A stretch of 8,667 nt of DNA from JABMMZ01 sp044357345 (GTDB lineage Bacteria > Bacteroidota > Bacteroidia > NS11-12g > UBA955): NCBI GenBank assembly GCA_044357345.1, contig JBIKPR010000086.1, positions 1 through 8,667 on the forward strand. The letters are read 5' to 3'. The notes beneath the pieces are model-generated. The model was given only the letters and a program-made list of their open reading frames with translations. It had not been told where the DNA came from and did no database searches. Below are positions 1-5,923 of the stretch, in pieces. The stretch's first letter is position 1; each line of letters opens with the position of its first letter. The position numbers and the translations under genes were made by a program.

Positions 1-106
1 ATCAAAAAAAACATACGTTTGTAAACCAAATTCAGGATTAATAATCAACTGTAAACTATTAACAGGATTAATAAATTAAACTGTAAACTTATTTTAGGAC
101 GAGTCA
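1..106 (+). repeat. Left arm of a perfect 106-bp inverted repeat
   Basis: Every base of 1-106 matches the reverse complement of 8545-8650 (position x pairs with 8651-x). Homology stops after the inner GAGTCA at 101-106. The outer limit is unknown because the arm begins at the first base of the window. The arm is A+T-rich and carries three GTAAAC cores and two CAGGATTAAT cores. No open reading frame of note and no recombinase is attached. It could be a transposon-like terminus, a dispersed genomic repeat in inverted orientation, a border of an invertible segment, or a repeat at which an assembly broke. Confidence 0.95.
21..100 (+). repeat. Array of about three imperfect 30-bp units inside the left arm
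   Basis: GTAAAC occurs at 21-26, 51-56 and 83-88 (periods 30 and 32), the last two preceded by CT. CAGGATTAAT occurs at 33-42 and 63-72 (period 30), and a shortened AGGAC lies at 96-100. The order GTAAAC, then AGGA-core, repeats three times. Directly repeated sites of this size inside a terminal repeat resemble binding-site arrays for a transposase, replication or partition protein, but no such protein is encoded here, so the role is inferred only. Confidence 0.75.
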
Positions 107-130
107 TTTATTTAAAACATTAAATAACCG

Positions 131-144
131 CCCCTAACCCCTAA
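131..144 (+). repeat. Two tandem CCCCTAA heptamers
   Basis: CCCCTAA is present twice in succession, at 131-137 and 138-144, beginning exactly 24 nt inside the left inverted-repeat arm. A related pair of heptamers (GCAGGGT, CTAGGGT) sits exactly 24 nt inside the right arm in mirrored orientation. Two units are too few to call this more than a short repeat. Confidence 0.6.
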
Positions 145-162
145 ACTTATCACTTTCCCCAA

Positions 163-185
163 TCAATTTATCAATTTATCATTTA
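163..185 (+). repeat. TCAATTTA short tandem repeat
   Basis: TCAATTTA at 163-170 and 171-178 is followed by a shortened TCATTTA at 179-185. It lies just upstream of the promoter for the metallo-beta-lactamase/rhodanese gene. It may be simple A+T-rich slippage sequence or a small operator; nothing distinguishes the two. Confidence 0.5.
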
Positions 186-206
186 CCCAATTTGTCTTTC
201 TCCCCT

Positions 207-214
207 TATCTTTG
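207..214 (+). promoter_or_regulatory. Bacteroidota -7 element for the MBL/rhodanese gene
   Basis: TATCTTTG matches the TAnnTTTG -7 consensus of the primary sigma factor in Bacteroidota. A TTTG at 191-194 is the only -33-like motif and is closer than the usual spacing of about 19 nt. Transcription would start near 220, leaving a leader of less than 10 nt before ATG 228. This argues against the in-frame upstream ATG at 192, which would lie ahead of the promoter element. Confidence 0.6.
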
Positions 215-227
215 CATTTTATATTTT

Positions 228-1625
228 ATGCACATAGAACAGATATACACCGGATGCTTGGCGCAAGGGGCCTATTATATTGAAAGCAATGGCGAGGCAG
301 CGATAATTGACCCTCTTCGTGAAGTTCAACCATACATCGATTTAGCGGGCTCTCGTGGCGCAAAAATTAAATATATTTTCGAAACCCATTTTCATGCTGA
401 TTTTGTCTCTGGGCACTTAGACCTAAACCGCAAAACTGGAGCTCCAATAATTTACGGACCTAATTCAAATCCTGAGTTTGAAGCCCACATGGCCAAAGAC
501 CATGAGGTGTTTAATTTGGGCGATTGTGTGGTTAAGGTTTTGCATACGCCTGGTCACACTTTAGAAAGCACCTGTTATTTGTTGAAAGACGAGAATGGGA
601 AAGACAATGCTTTATTTAGCGGTGATACTTTGTTTTTAGGTGATGTTGGTCGTCCAGACCTTGCTCAAAAGGCTGCAGACATGACCCAAGAGGATTTGGC
701 TGGAATGTTATATGATAGTTTGATGACTCAAATTATGCCATTGGCTGACGATTTGATCATTTATCCGGCACACGGTGCTGGTAGTGCTTGTGGTAAAAAC
801 ATGATGAAAGAAACTTTGGATGTCTTTGGCAACCAAAAGAAAATGAATTATGCTTTGAATCAACCAAGCAGAGAAGCATTTATTGCTGCGGTAACTGATG
901 GTTTAACGCCCCCTCCTGGATATTTCGGAATGAATGTGGCCATGAACAAAAAAGGTTATACCAGTTTTGACGAAGTGCTTTCCAATGGCATGCAAGCTTT
1001 AACGGCTGAAGCGCTTGAGGCAATGGTTAACAATGAAGATGCATTGGTATTGGATGTACGTGCGGCTGCTGATTTTGCCAAAGGCTTTATACCACGTTCG
1101 GTAAACATCGGTTTGAAAGGCGACTTCGCCCCATGGGTAGGTGCTGTTGTAATGGATGTAAATCAACCCTTGGTTTTGGTATGTGAGGAAGGCGATGAAG
1201 AAGAAGCCATTACCCGTTTATCGCGCGTAGGATTTGATAAAGTATTGGGTTATTTGAAAGGTGGAATTCATACATGGATTCAAGCACAAAAAGAAATTGA
1301 TACAGTAGATAGAATTGAAGCAGAAGAATTTGCTAATATTTACAACTCTGAAAAGATTGAAGTTGTTGACGTGCGCAAAGAGTCTGAATATTCAACAGAG
1401 CATGTTTTGCATGCACACAGCAGACCTTTGGCTTATATTAATGAATGGTTTGGTAGTTTTGGTAAAGAACCGTTTTTATTGCATTGTCAAGGTGGATATA
1501 GAAGTATGGTAGCCGCTTCAATTTTAAAAGCAAGAGGAATACACAATTTTAAGGAAGTAAATGGAGGGTATAAAGCCATTTCTGAAACTGAAGTTGCGAA
1601 AACTTCTGAGAAAATAGCCCAATAA
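228..1625 (+). CDS. CstB-like metallo-beta-lactamase / double rhodanese protein (persulfide dioxygenase-sulfurtransferase)
   Basis: The predicted product is 465 aa and cytosolic (no signal peptide). The N-terminal metallo-beta-lactamase domain (about 1-240) has THFHADFVSGH at 53-63, PGHTLES from 108 and SGDTLF from 131. His54, His110 and Asp133 fit the mononuclear-iron ligands of ETHE1-type persulfide dioxygenases; the usual final His of HxHxDH is Phe59. A GSACGK motif carries Cys188. Two rhodanese domains follow: about 260-355, with an atypical loop C319-E-E-G-D-E, and about 362-460, with a typical active loop C420-Q-G-G-Y-R. This order (dioxygenase, pseudo-rhodanese, rhodanese) is that of staphylococcal CstB, which oxidises persulfides and transfers sulfane sulfur to sulfite. 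By inference it detoxifies sulfide-derived persulfides. ATG 228 is preferred over 192 because the promoter motif lies between them and the family begins at this point. It appears to be transcribed alone. Family assignment is firm; the substrate is not. Confidence 0.9.
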   Translation: MHIEQIYTGCLAQGAYYIESNGEAAIIDPLREVQPYIDLAGSRGAKIKYIFETHFHADFVSGHLDLNRKTGAPIIYGPNSNPEFEAHMAKDHEVFNLGDCVVKVLHTPGHTLESTCYLLKDENGKDNALFSGDTLFLGDVGRPDLAQKAADMTQEDLAGMLYDSLMTQIMPLADDLIIYPAHGAGSACGKNMMKETLDVFGNQKKMNYALNQPSREAFIAAVTDGLTPPPGYFGMNVAMNKKGYTSFDEVLSNGMQALTAEALEAMVNNEDALVLDVRAAADFAKGFIPRSVNIGLKGDFAPWVGAVVMDVNQPLVLVCEEGDEEEAITRLSRVGFDKVLGYLKGGIHTWIQAQKEIDTVDRIEAEEFANIYNSEKIEVVDVRKESEYSTEHVLHAHSRPLAYINEWFGSFGKEPFLLHCQGGYRSMVAASILKARGIHNFKEVNGGYKAISETEVAKTSEKIAQ

Positions 1626-1647
1626 AGAGAGTTATGTATGGTGAAAT

Positions 1648-1687
1648 AAAGGGGTATAGATGTTTATTATATTATCCCTTTGTTTTA
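1648..1687 (+). terminator. Possible weak terminator after the MBL/rhodanese gene
   Basis: AAAGGGGTA at 1648-1656 can pair with TATCCCTTT at 1673-1681 (9 pairs including one G-U, loop about 16 nt), followed by GTTTT. The stem is weak and the loop long, so termination may be partial, allowing read-through into the downstream dehydrogenase. Confidence 0.4.
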
Positions 1688-1720
1688 TTGATGGTATAAA
1701 ATAACGATAAAAATAAATTA

Positions 1721-2569
1721 ATGAATACAGAAGAACAAGTGTGGTTCATCAGTGGATGTTCTACAGGATTTGGAAAAGCTTTGGCCATAGCGGTTTTAGA
1801 ACGCGGGTACAAAGCGGTGATGACAGCCAGGAAAATGAGTGACCTAGATGAGGTTTTAACTCAGTATCCTGGTCAAGCCAAAGGATTGATATTGGATTTG
1901 GAAAATCATGTCCAAATAGTGTCTGCCGCAGCGGATGCTATTGCAGCATTTGGAAGAATAGATGTATTGGTAAACAACGCGGGTATAGGCTATTTTTCTT
2001 CTGCCGAAGAGGCGGATATGCAAATCGTGCGTAAGATGTTTGAGGTAAATTTCTTTGGATTAACAGAATTAACGAGTTTGATATTGCCTCAGATGCGTAA
2101 ACAAAAATCTGGGCACGTAATGAATGTGTCTTCGATTGGCGGTTTGGTAGGATTCCCAGCGGTGTCTTTTTACAATGCAACTAAATTTGCGGTAGCAGGT
2201 TATTCAGAAGCCTTGGCAAAAGAAACAGCACATTTGAATATTAAAGTAACTGTTGTTTGCCCGAGTGGTTTTAGAACCGATTGGGCAGGACGATCAGCGT
2301 TTGAAACGCCTAGTCAAATAGGCGATTATGCACCTAGTGCTGCGGCCAATGCAGAAGCGATTCGCAGTAGAAGTGGTAAACAACCTGGCGATCCTGTTGC
2401 AGCAGCTCATGCGATGATAAAAGCACATGAAGTTGAAAACCCTCCCTTATATTTAATGTTGGGTGCGGGTGCTTTAAATGGCGCTCGTAAAAAGTTAGAA
2501 GACTATGTAGTCGATTTTGATGCATGGGCGGTTACCAGTTTGGGTGCCGACGTGCCATTACCTGCATAA
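1721..2569 (+). CDS. Classical short-chain dehydrogenase/reductase, probably NADP-dependent
   Basis: The product is 282 aa, cytosolic, with a single Rossmann-fold SDR domain. The nucleotide-binding glycine motif is SGCSTGFG (11-18; Ser-Gly replacing Thr-Gly), NNAG is at 85-88, a structural Asn at 110, the catalytic Ser at 137-138 (NVSS) and the YNATK pair at Tyr151/Lys155. TARK with Arg37 after the second beta strand suggests NADP(H) preference. The sequence style resembles the 17-beta-hydroxysteroid-dehydrogenase-like subgroup, in which the natural substrate of bacterial members is usually unknown. It is 95 nt downstream of the MBL/rhodanese gene with no convincing TAnnTTTG promoter of its own. 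The A-rich leader (ATAAAAATAAATTA) before ATG 1721 is typical of Bacteroidota. The gene ends ahead of a strong terminator. Oxidoreductase is certain; substrate unknown. Confidence 0.9.
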   Translation: MNTEEQVWFISGCSTGFGKALAIAVLERGYKAVMTARKMSDLDEVLTQYPGQAKGLILDLENHVQIVSAAADAIAAFGRIDVLVNNAGIGYFSSAEEADMQIVRKMFEVNFFGLTELTSLILPQMRKQKSGHVMNVSSIGGLVGFPAVSFYNATKFAVAGYSEALAKETAHLNIKVTVVCPSGFRTDWAGRSAFETPSQIGDYAPSAAANAEAIRSRSGKQPGDPVAAAHAMIKAHEVENPPLYLMLGAGALNGARKKLEDYVVDFDAWAVTSLGADVPLPA

Positions 2570-2589
2570 AAGAATAAATTTTAAATTAG

Positions 2590-2619
2590 AAAGCAGCTTA
2601 TTATTAAGCTGCTTTTTTT
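2590..2619 (+). terminator. Rho-independent terminator between convergent genes
   Basis: AAGCAGCTTA (2591-2600) and TAAGCTGCTT (2605-2614) form a perfect 10-bp stem, extendable by an A-T pair, with loop TTAT, followed by a T tract through 2619. It terminates the plus-strand dehydrogenase. On the minus strand the hairpin is followed by a poorer T-rich run, so it may also serve the convergent CoA-transferase gene whose stop is at 2622. Confidence 0.9.
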
Positions 2620-2621
2620 GT

Positions 2622-3926
2622 TTAAGATTTGATGCCTGCAAAATATCTTTTTCCAAAACGTTCAAAAATGGCTTTATCTAATTCTTCGTGGTGAATTGGA
2701 TTGGCTACTTTTAACATTTCATAAGCACGTTGGGCAAGATTTTTACCAAACAAATTTGCTACCCCAAATTCGGTAACAATGTAATGCATATGTGCTCGTG
2801 TTGTAACCACGCCAGCACCAGTTTTTAAAGTGGGAACAATTTTAGATTCACCTTTGTGGGTGGTGGATGAGATGGCAATAATGGGTTTGCCCCCTTCTGA
2901 TAATGCAGCGCCACGCATAAAATCGATTTGACCGCCTACACCTGAAAATTGATAGGTGCCAATTGAGTCAGAACAAACCTGGCCCGTGATGTCGATTTCA
3001 ATCGCAGAGTTGATGGATACGGCTTTGGGATTGCAACGGATGATAGTCGCATCGTTCACATAGTCGATGTCCAAAAAAGAAACCATGGGATTGTCATCTA
3101 CAAAATCATATAATTTTCTACTACCAACCACAAAGCCGGTAACGATTTTGCCGCGGTGTTTTTTCTTGTACTTGTTGGTGATTACATCTTCTTCTATCAA
3201 TGGAAGTAGACCATCGGAAAACATTTCGGTGTGTATGCCTAGATCTTTGTGGTTGTGCAAGCACGACATCACCGCATCAGGAATATGGCCTATGCCCATT
3301 TGCAAGGTTGAACGGTCTTCGATTAACTCCGCGCAATAGCGTCCAATTGACATGCTGGCTTCATCGATTTTTTCGGCATATGAAACAGTTGGGAGATCCT
3401 GATCTACATAAACTAACGAATCAAAACGGGAAATATGCACGATGCCATCGCCATGGGTTCTGGGCATTTTTGCATTGACTTGTGCAATGGTGTGTTTTGC
3501 ATTTCGAATGGCCGATCTGCTGATATCTACCGAGGTGCCAAGTGAGCAATAACCATGTTTATCGGGTGGTGAAACATTAACAAAAGCAATGTCTAAGGGT
3601 AAAATATTTTGATCAAACAAACGTGGAATTTCACTTAAGAAAACAGGGATATAATCGCCTGCATTTGAATTGACGATGTTTCTAACATTGGAAGAGACGA
3701 AGAGCGAATTAAGATAGAAGTGTCCTTCAAATTCTGGGTCACTAAACAGATCGCCTCCATAGGTGCTCATGCTCACCAATTCTACATTTTGAAGTTCGTG
3801 TTTTCGTCTAGCCAAAGCATCCAACAAAGTAAGTGGAGTGGCAGCGCTGCCTTGAATAAAAATGCGCATACCACTTTTGATGGCTTTAACTGCTTCATCA
3901 GCAGAGCATATTATCGGTTCTTTCAT
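2622..3926 (-). CDS. Acetyl-CoA hydrolase/transferase family protein (4-hydroxybutyrate CoA-transferase-like)
   Basis: The product is 434 aa and cytosolic; it belongs to the acetyl-CoA hydrolase/transferase family (Cat1, 4-hydroxybutyrate CoA-transferase, succinyl-CoA:acetate CoA-transferase). Seen are the N-terminal lobe, GIGHIPDAV at 211-219, IHTEMFSDG at 232-239 with Glu234 in the position of the catalytic glutamate that forms the CoA thioester, and the C-terminal GVGGQIDF motif from 329. By family it moves CoA between acyl groups; which acyl pair cannot be read. ATG 3926 is chosen because it lies 2 nt after the stop of the upstream dehydrogenase, a coupled arrangement. An in-frame ATG at 3944 would add six residues and overlap that gene by 16 nt, and cannot be excluded. 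It is transcribed from the promoter of the dehydrogenase and ends at the 2590-2619 hairpin. Confidence 0.9.
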   Translation of the reverse strand: MKEPIICSADEAVKAIKSGMRIFIQGSAATPLTLLDALARRKHELQNVELVSMSTYGGDLFSDPEFEGHFYLNSLFVSSNVRNIVNSNAGDYIPVFLSEIPRLFDQNILPLDIAFVNVSPPDKHGYCSLGTSVDISRSAIRNAKHTIAQVNAKMPRTHGDGIVHISRFDSLVYVDQDLPTVSYAEKIDEASMSIGRYCAELIEDRSTLQMGIGHIPDAVMSCLHNHKDLGIHTEMFSDGLLPLIEEDVITNKYKKKHRGKIVTGFVVGSRKLYDFVDDNPMVSFLDIDYVNDATIIRCNPKAVSINSAIEIDITGQVCSDSIGTYQFSGVGGQIDFMRGAALSEGGKPIIAISSTTHKGESKIVPTLKTGAGVVTTRAHMHYIVTEFGVANLFGKNLAQRAYEMLKVANPIHHEELDKAIFERFGKRYFAGIKS

Positions 3927-3928
3927 AA

Positions 3929-4684
3929 TTATTGGGCTGTCCATGCGCCGTCAATTGGCATGGCATGGCCGCTGATAAATGACGCTTCATTTGAACATAG
4001 CCAAACTACAGCATTGGCAACTTCAGCGGGTTCACCCATTCGGCCAATGGGTTCCATAGACACAAATTGTTTTTCTATTTCTTTGTTCTTTCCAGTGAAA
4101 CGGTCTATCATCGGAGTGCTAATAATACCGGGGCAAACGGCGTTAACACGAATGCCTTTTTGAATGTACTCTAAAGCCGTTGTTTTGGTAAGTCCCACAA
4201 TACCGTGTTTGCTGGCAACGTAGGCTGGACTATTTTGAAATCCCACCAAGCCAGCTACAGACGCGTTGTTTACGATAGCCCCTTTGCCTTGCTCAAGCAT
4301 AACAGGCAGTATGTATTTCATGCACAAGAAAACACCCGTTAAATTTATGCCAATCACTTTGTCCCAATTCTCTTCAGTGCACAAAGCAGTTGGATTGGAC
4401 AATCCTTCAACACCTGCATTGTTAAAGGCAAAGTCAATTTGACCGTAAGTCTCCATAGCTAATTTAACTAGATTTTGAACATCTTCGGATTTTGACACAT
4501 CGCATTTTACAAAAATGCCTTCACTCCCCATAGCTTTTACCATATGCAATGTTTCTTGGTCTTCGATCCAATCGGCCAATACCAATTTAACACCGTGTTT
4601 GGAAAACTCGATGGCGGTGGCCCTGCCTATGCCAAAAGATGAGCCAGTTACAATGGCAACTTTGTTGTGAAAATGCGTGTTCAT
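3929..4684 (-). CDS. Classical short-chain dehydrogenase/reductase, probably NAD-dependent
   Basis: The product is 251 aa, a normal length for a classical SDR, and cytosolic. Motifs are TGSSFGIG at 13-20, Asp38 at the end of the second beta strand (NAD(H) preference), NNAG at 88-91, Asn114, Ser142, YVASK with Tyr155/Lys159, and PG at 185-186 followed by ISTPM. The C-terminal ISGHAMPIDGAW is the usual ending of the FabG/glucose-dehydrogenase-like group. It differs in cofactor residue and length from the SDR at 1721, so the two are not recent duplicates. Its stop lies 2 nt (or 16 nt overlapping) from the CoA-transferase start, so the pair is one operon. Inference: it oxidises or reduces a hydroxy- or keto-acid whose CoA ester is made or used by the partner. 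The upstream 4685-4778 has no clear TAnnTTTG motif. Confidence 0.92.
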   Translation of the reverse strand: MNTHFHNKVAIVTGSSFGIGRATAIEFSKHGVKLVLADWIEDQETLHMVKAMGSEGIFVKCDVSKSEDVQNLVKLAMETYGQIDFAFNNAGVEGLSNPTALCTEENWDKVIGINLTGVFLCMKYILPVMLEQGKGAIVNNASVAGLVGFQNSPAYVASKHGIVGLTKTTALEYIQKGIRVNAVCPGIISTPMIDRFTGKNKEIEKQFVSMEPIGRMGEPAEVANAVVWLCSNEASFISGHAMPIDGAWTAQ

Positions 4685-4778
4685 AAGGATTTGAAAGTTT
4701 AATGGTTTGAAGTTGTAAAATTCGTGTTTTCATTGACTTTAAATACTGACTGCCATCATGTTTTCGAAAACTATTACC

Positions 4779-4812
4779 AAAAAAAATCCTGCTTAGAAAT
4801 AAGCAGGATTTT
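4779..4812 (-). terminator. Strong rho-independent terminator of the DUF2167 gene
   Basis: AAAATCCTGCTTA (4783-4795) and TAAGCAGGATTTT (4800-4812) form a perfect 13-bp stem around a 4-nt loop. Read on the minus strand the stem runs into eight T residues (complement of 4779-4786). It lies 20 nt beyond the DUF2167 stop and separates that gene from the SDR/CoA-transferase operon, which therefore needs its own promoter between 4685 and 4778. Confidence 0.93.
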
Positions 4813-4832
4813 GAAGTATTGTTGAAATAGAA

Positions 4833-5798
4833 TTATTCAGGTGATTTGTTTTCTTCTTTGTTTTCAGTCTCTGGAGCCTCTTCAATTGCTGCAGTTTCTT
4901 CTTCCTCTTTTTTACGGCCAAAGAATTTTTTGCCAAGGAAAGCGAACAAAGCAATGATACCGAAAATTAAAGGTTTAATGATTTTCAATAAGAAAATTCC
5001 AATTTTAGCCAATATGCCTGTTTTGGCTAAAATACCACCAACGATCAAGCCACCTATGCCGTATTCAGCTAATTTATCGGTGTCTTCATTGAAGTCAGCG
5101 TATGTTTGACCAGTGTTGAAGTTTGTAGAAGCCAAAATCATGCTGATGTCTTTTTTTACTTCAGGCAACATTGTCATTCCGGTGATGATATTCATTTCTA
5201 AGAAACCTTCTCGGCCTAAAACACGGATATTGTAATTAAGGGTATGCTCTTCATCGGTGCCGAATGCAAGTTCTTTTGCCCAATGGAGCTTTTTGTTTTT
5301 CTCGTCGTAGAATGGCGTAGAAGCCCAACCCAACATGCTTACTTTTTCAAAACCTTGCTCGACACGTTCTTTGCTCGAGGCTTCAGCTTCTTCTTTTAAT
5401 TGTTTTAATAGATCGTCGTAGTTGATGTCTTTGGCATCGTCGTCTTTTACGTGGCCTTCATTGTTGTAGTTGATATCTACCAACCAGCGCATGCCGGTAA
5501 TCATGTTAGGTGTGTCCGACAAAAGCATGCCCAAAGAAAGAGCAGATGGTGGGTTGCCATAAATCTCTTCCATAAGTACTTTTGAATCTTCTGGTCCGAG
5601 GTATAAGCAACCTTGAGGCACATTAACTGTGGCCAAATTGTTGCCAATAATAACTTTGCCGGTTTGGTAATGGAAGGTTTTTAAAATGCTGTCTGAACGC
5701 ATTAATAGTTGTAAGCTTTCCATGGAAAACGAGTCCTCTTGTGCTTTGATTTGAGTGAATGCACTCAGCAAACAAACCAACATAAATAGTTTCTTCAT
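4833..5798 (-). CDS. DUF2167 family membrane-anchored exported protein
   Basis: The product is 321 aa. An N-terminal signal peptide (MKK, hydrophobic core to about 15, likely cleaved near IKAQ at 17-20) precedes the DUF2167 region (about 25-235), recognised by GNPPSALSLG (81-90), VKDDDAKDINYDDLL (117-131), GWASTPFYD (157-165), LHWAKEL (171-177) and TLNYNIRVLGREG (186-198). A long hydrophobic, Gly/Ile-rich stretch at about 247-293 anchors the C-terminus, which ends in a charged Lys/Glu tail (296-321). The bulk should face outside the cytoplasm. The function of DUF2167 is not known. ATG 5798 is preferred over the in-frame ATG at 5822 because it starts the signal peptide directly and because the putative -7 element covers 5820-5827. 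It is monocistronic with its own terminator, divergent from the ABC-F gene. Confidence 0.88.
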   Translation of the reverse strand: MKKLFMLVCLLSAFTQIKAQEDSFSMESLQLLMRSDSILKTFHYQTGKVIIGNNLATVNVPQGCLYLGPEDSKVLMEEIYGNPPSALSLGMLLSDTPNMITGMRWLVDINYNNEGHVKDDDAKDINYDDLLKQLKEEAEASSKERVEQGFEKVSMLGWASTPFYDEKNKKLHWAKELAFGTDEEHTLNYNIRVLGREGFLEMNIITGMTMLPEVKKDISMILASTNFNTGQTYADFNEDTDKLAEYGIGGLIVGGILAKTGILAKIGIFLLKIIKPLIFGIIALFAFLGKKFFGRKKEEEETAAIEEAPETENKEENKSPE

Positions 5799-5819
5799 AT
5801 TTGAATGGGTTATAAACCA

Positions 5820-5827
5820 CAAACATA
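5820..5827 (-). promoter_or_regulatory. Bacteroidota -7 element for the DUF2167 gene
   Basis: On the minus strand the sequence reads TATGTTTG, a full TAnnTTTG match, 21 nt before ATG 5798. No good TTG -33 element is seen at the usual distance. It shares the 125-nt divergent intergenic region with the ABC-F promoter, so the two could be co-regulated. Confidence 0.5.
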
Positions 5828-5897
5828 GTATTTTCTGATGTTTTTTTAATAGATACTTGAGTTTCAGCCAAGTCTTTAAAATGCGCGTAATTTTTGT

Positions 5898-5905
5898 TAT
5901 CTTTG
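5898..5905 (+). promoter_or_regulatory. Bacteroidota -7 element for the ABC-F gene
   Basis: TATCTTTG, followed by C, is identical to the element before the MBL/rhodanese gene. It lies 18 nt before ATG 5924, predicting a leader of about 12 nt that includes the A-rich AAAAATAA. No clear -33 TTG is present at standard spacing. Confidence 0.6.
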
Positions 5906-5923
5906 CGAACCCAAAAATAATTT

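Noticed and set aside
21..100. CRISPR array
   Set aside because: The repeated cores are short (6-10 bp), units are contiguous without unique spacers of constant length, there are only about three units, and no cas gene is present.
192..227. In-frame upstream start (ATG 192) for the MBL/rhodanese protein
   Set aside because: The TATCTTTG promoter element at 207-214 lies downstream of it, and the 12 extra residues do not look like the start of this family, which begins at the MHIEQIYTGC segment.
1673..1684. TAnnTTTG promoter for the first SDR at TATCCCTTTG
   Set aside because: The spacing between TA and TTTG is four bases rather than two, and the sequence is already explained by the possible terminator stem.
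1938..2525. Minus-strand open frames antisense to the first SDR
   Set aside because: The sense frame has complete SDR motifs; the antisense products have no recognisable domain.
3067..3478. Two overlapping plus-strand open frames of about 90 codons
   Set aside because: They lie wholly antisense within the CoA-transferase gene, in different frames, without promoter or recognisable motifs.
3720..4163. Plus-strand open frame of 147 codons over the CoA-transferase/SDR junction
   Set aside because: It is antisense to two well-supported genes, has no family resemblance, and its composition (many His, Ser, Phe) is that of a complementary-strand shadow.
5799..5822. Eight-residue upstream extension of the DUF2167 protein
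   Set aside because: It would place a polar segment before an otherwise ideal signal peptide and begin inside the predicted promoter element.
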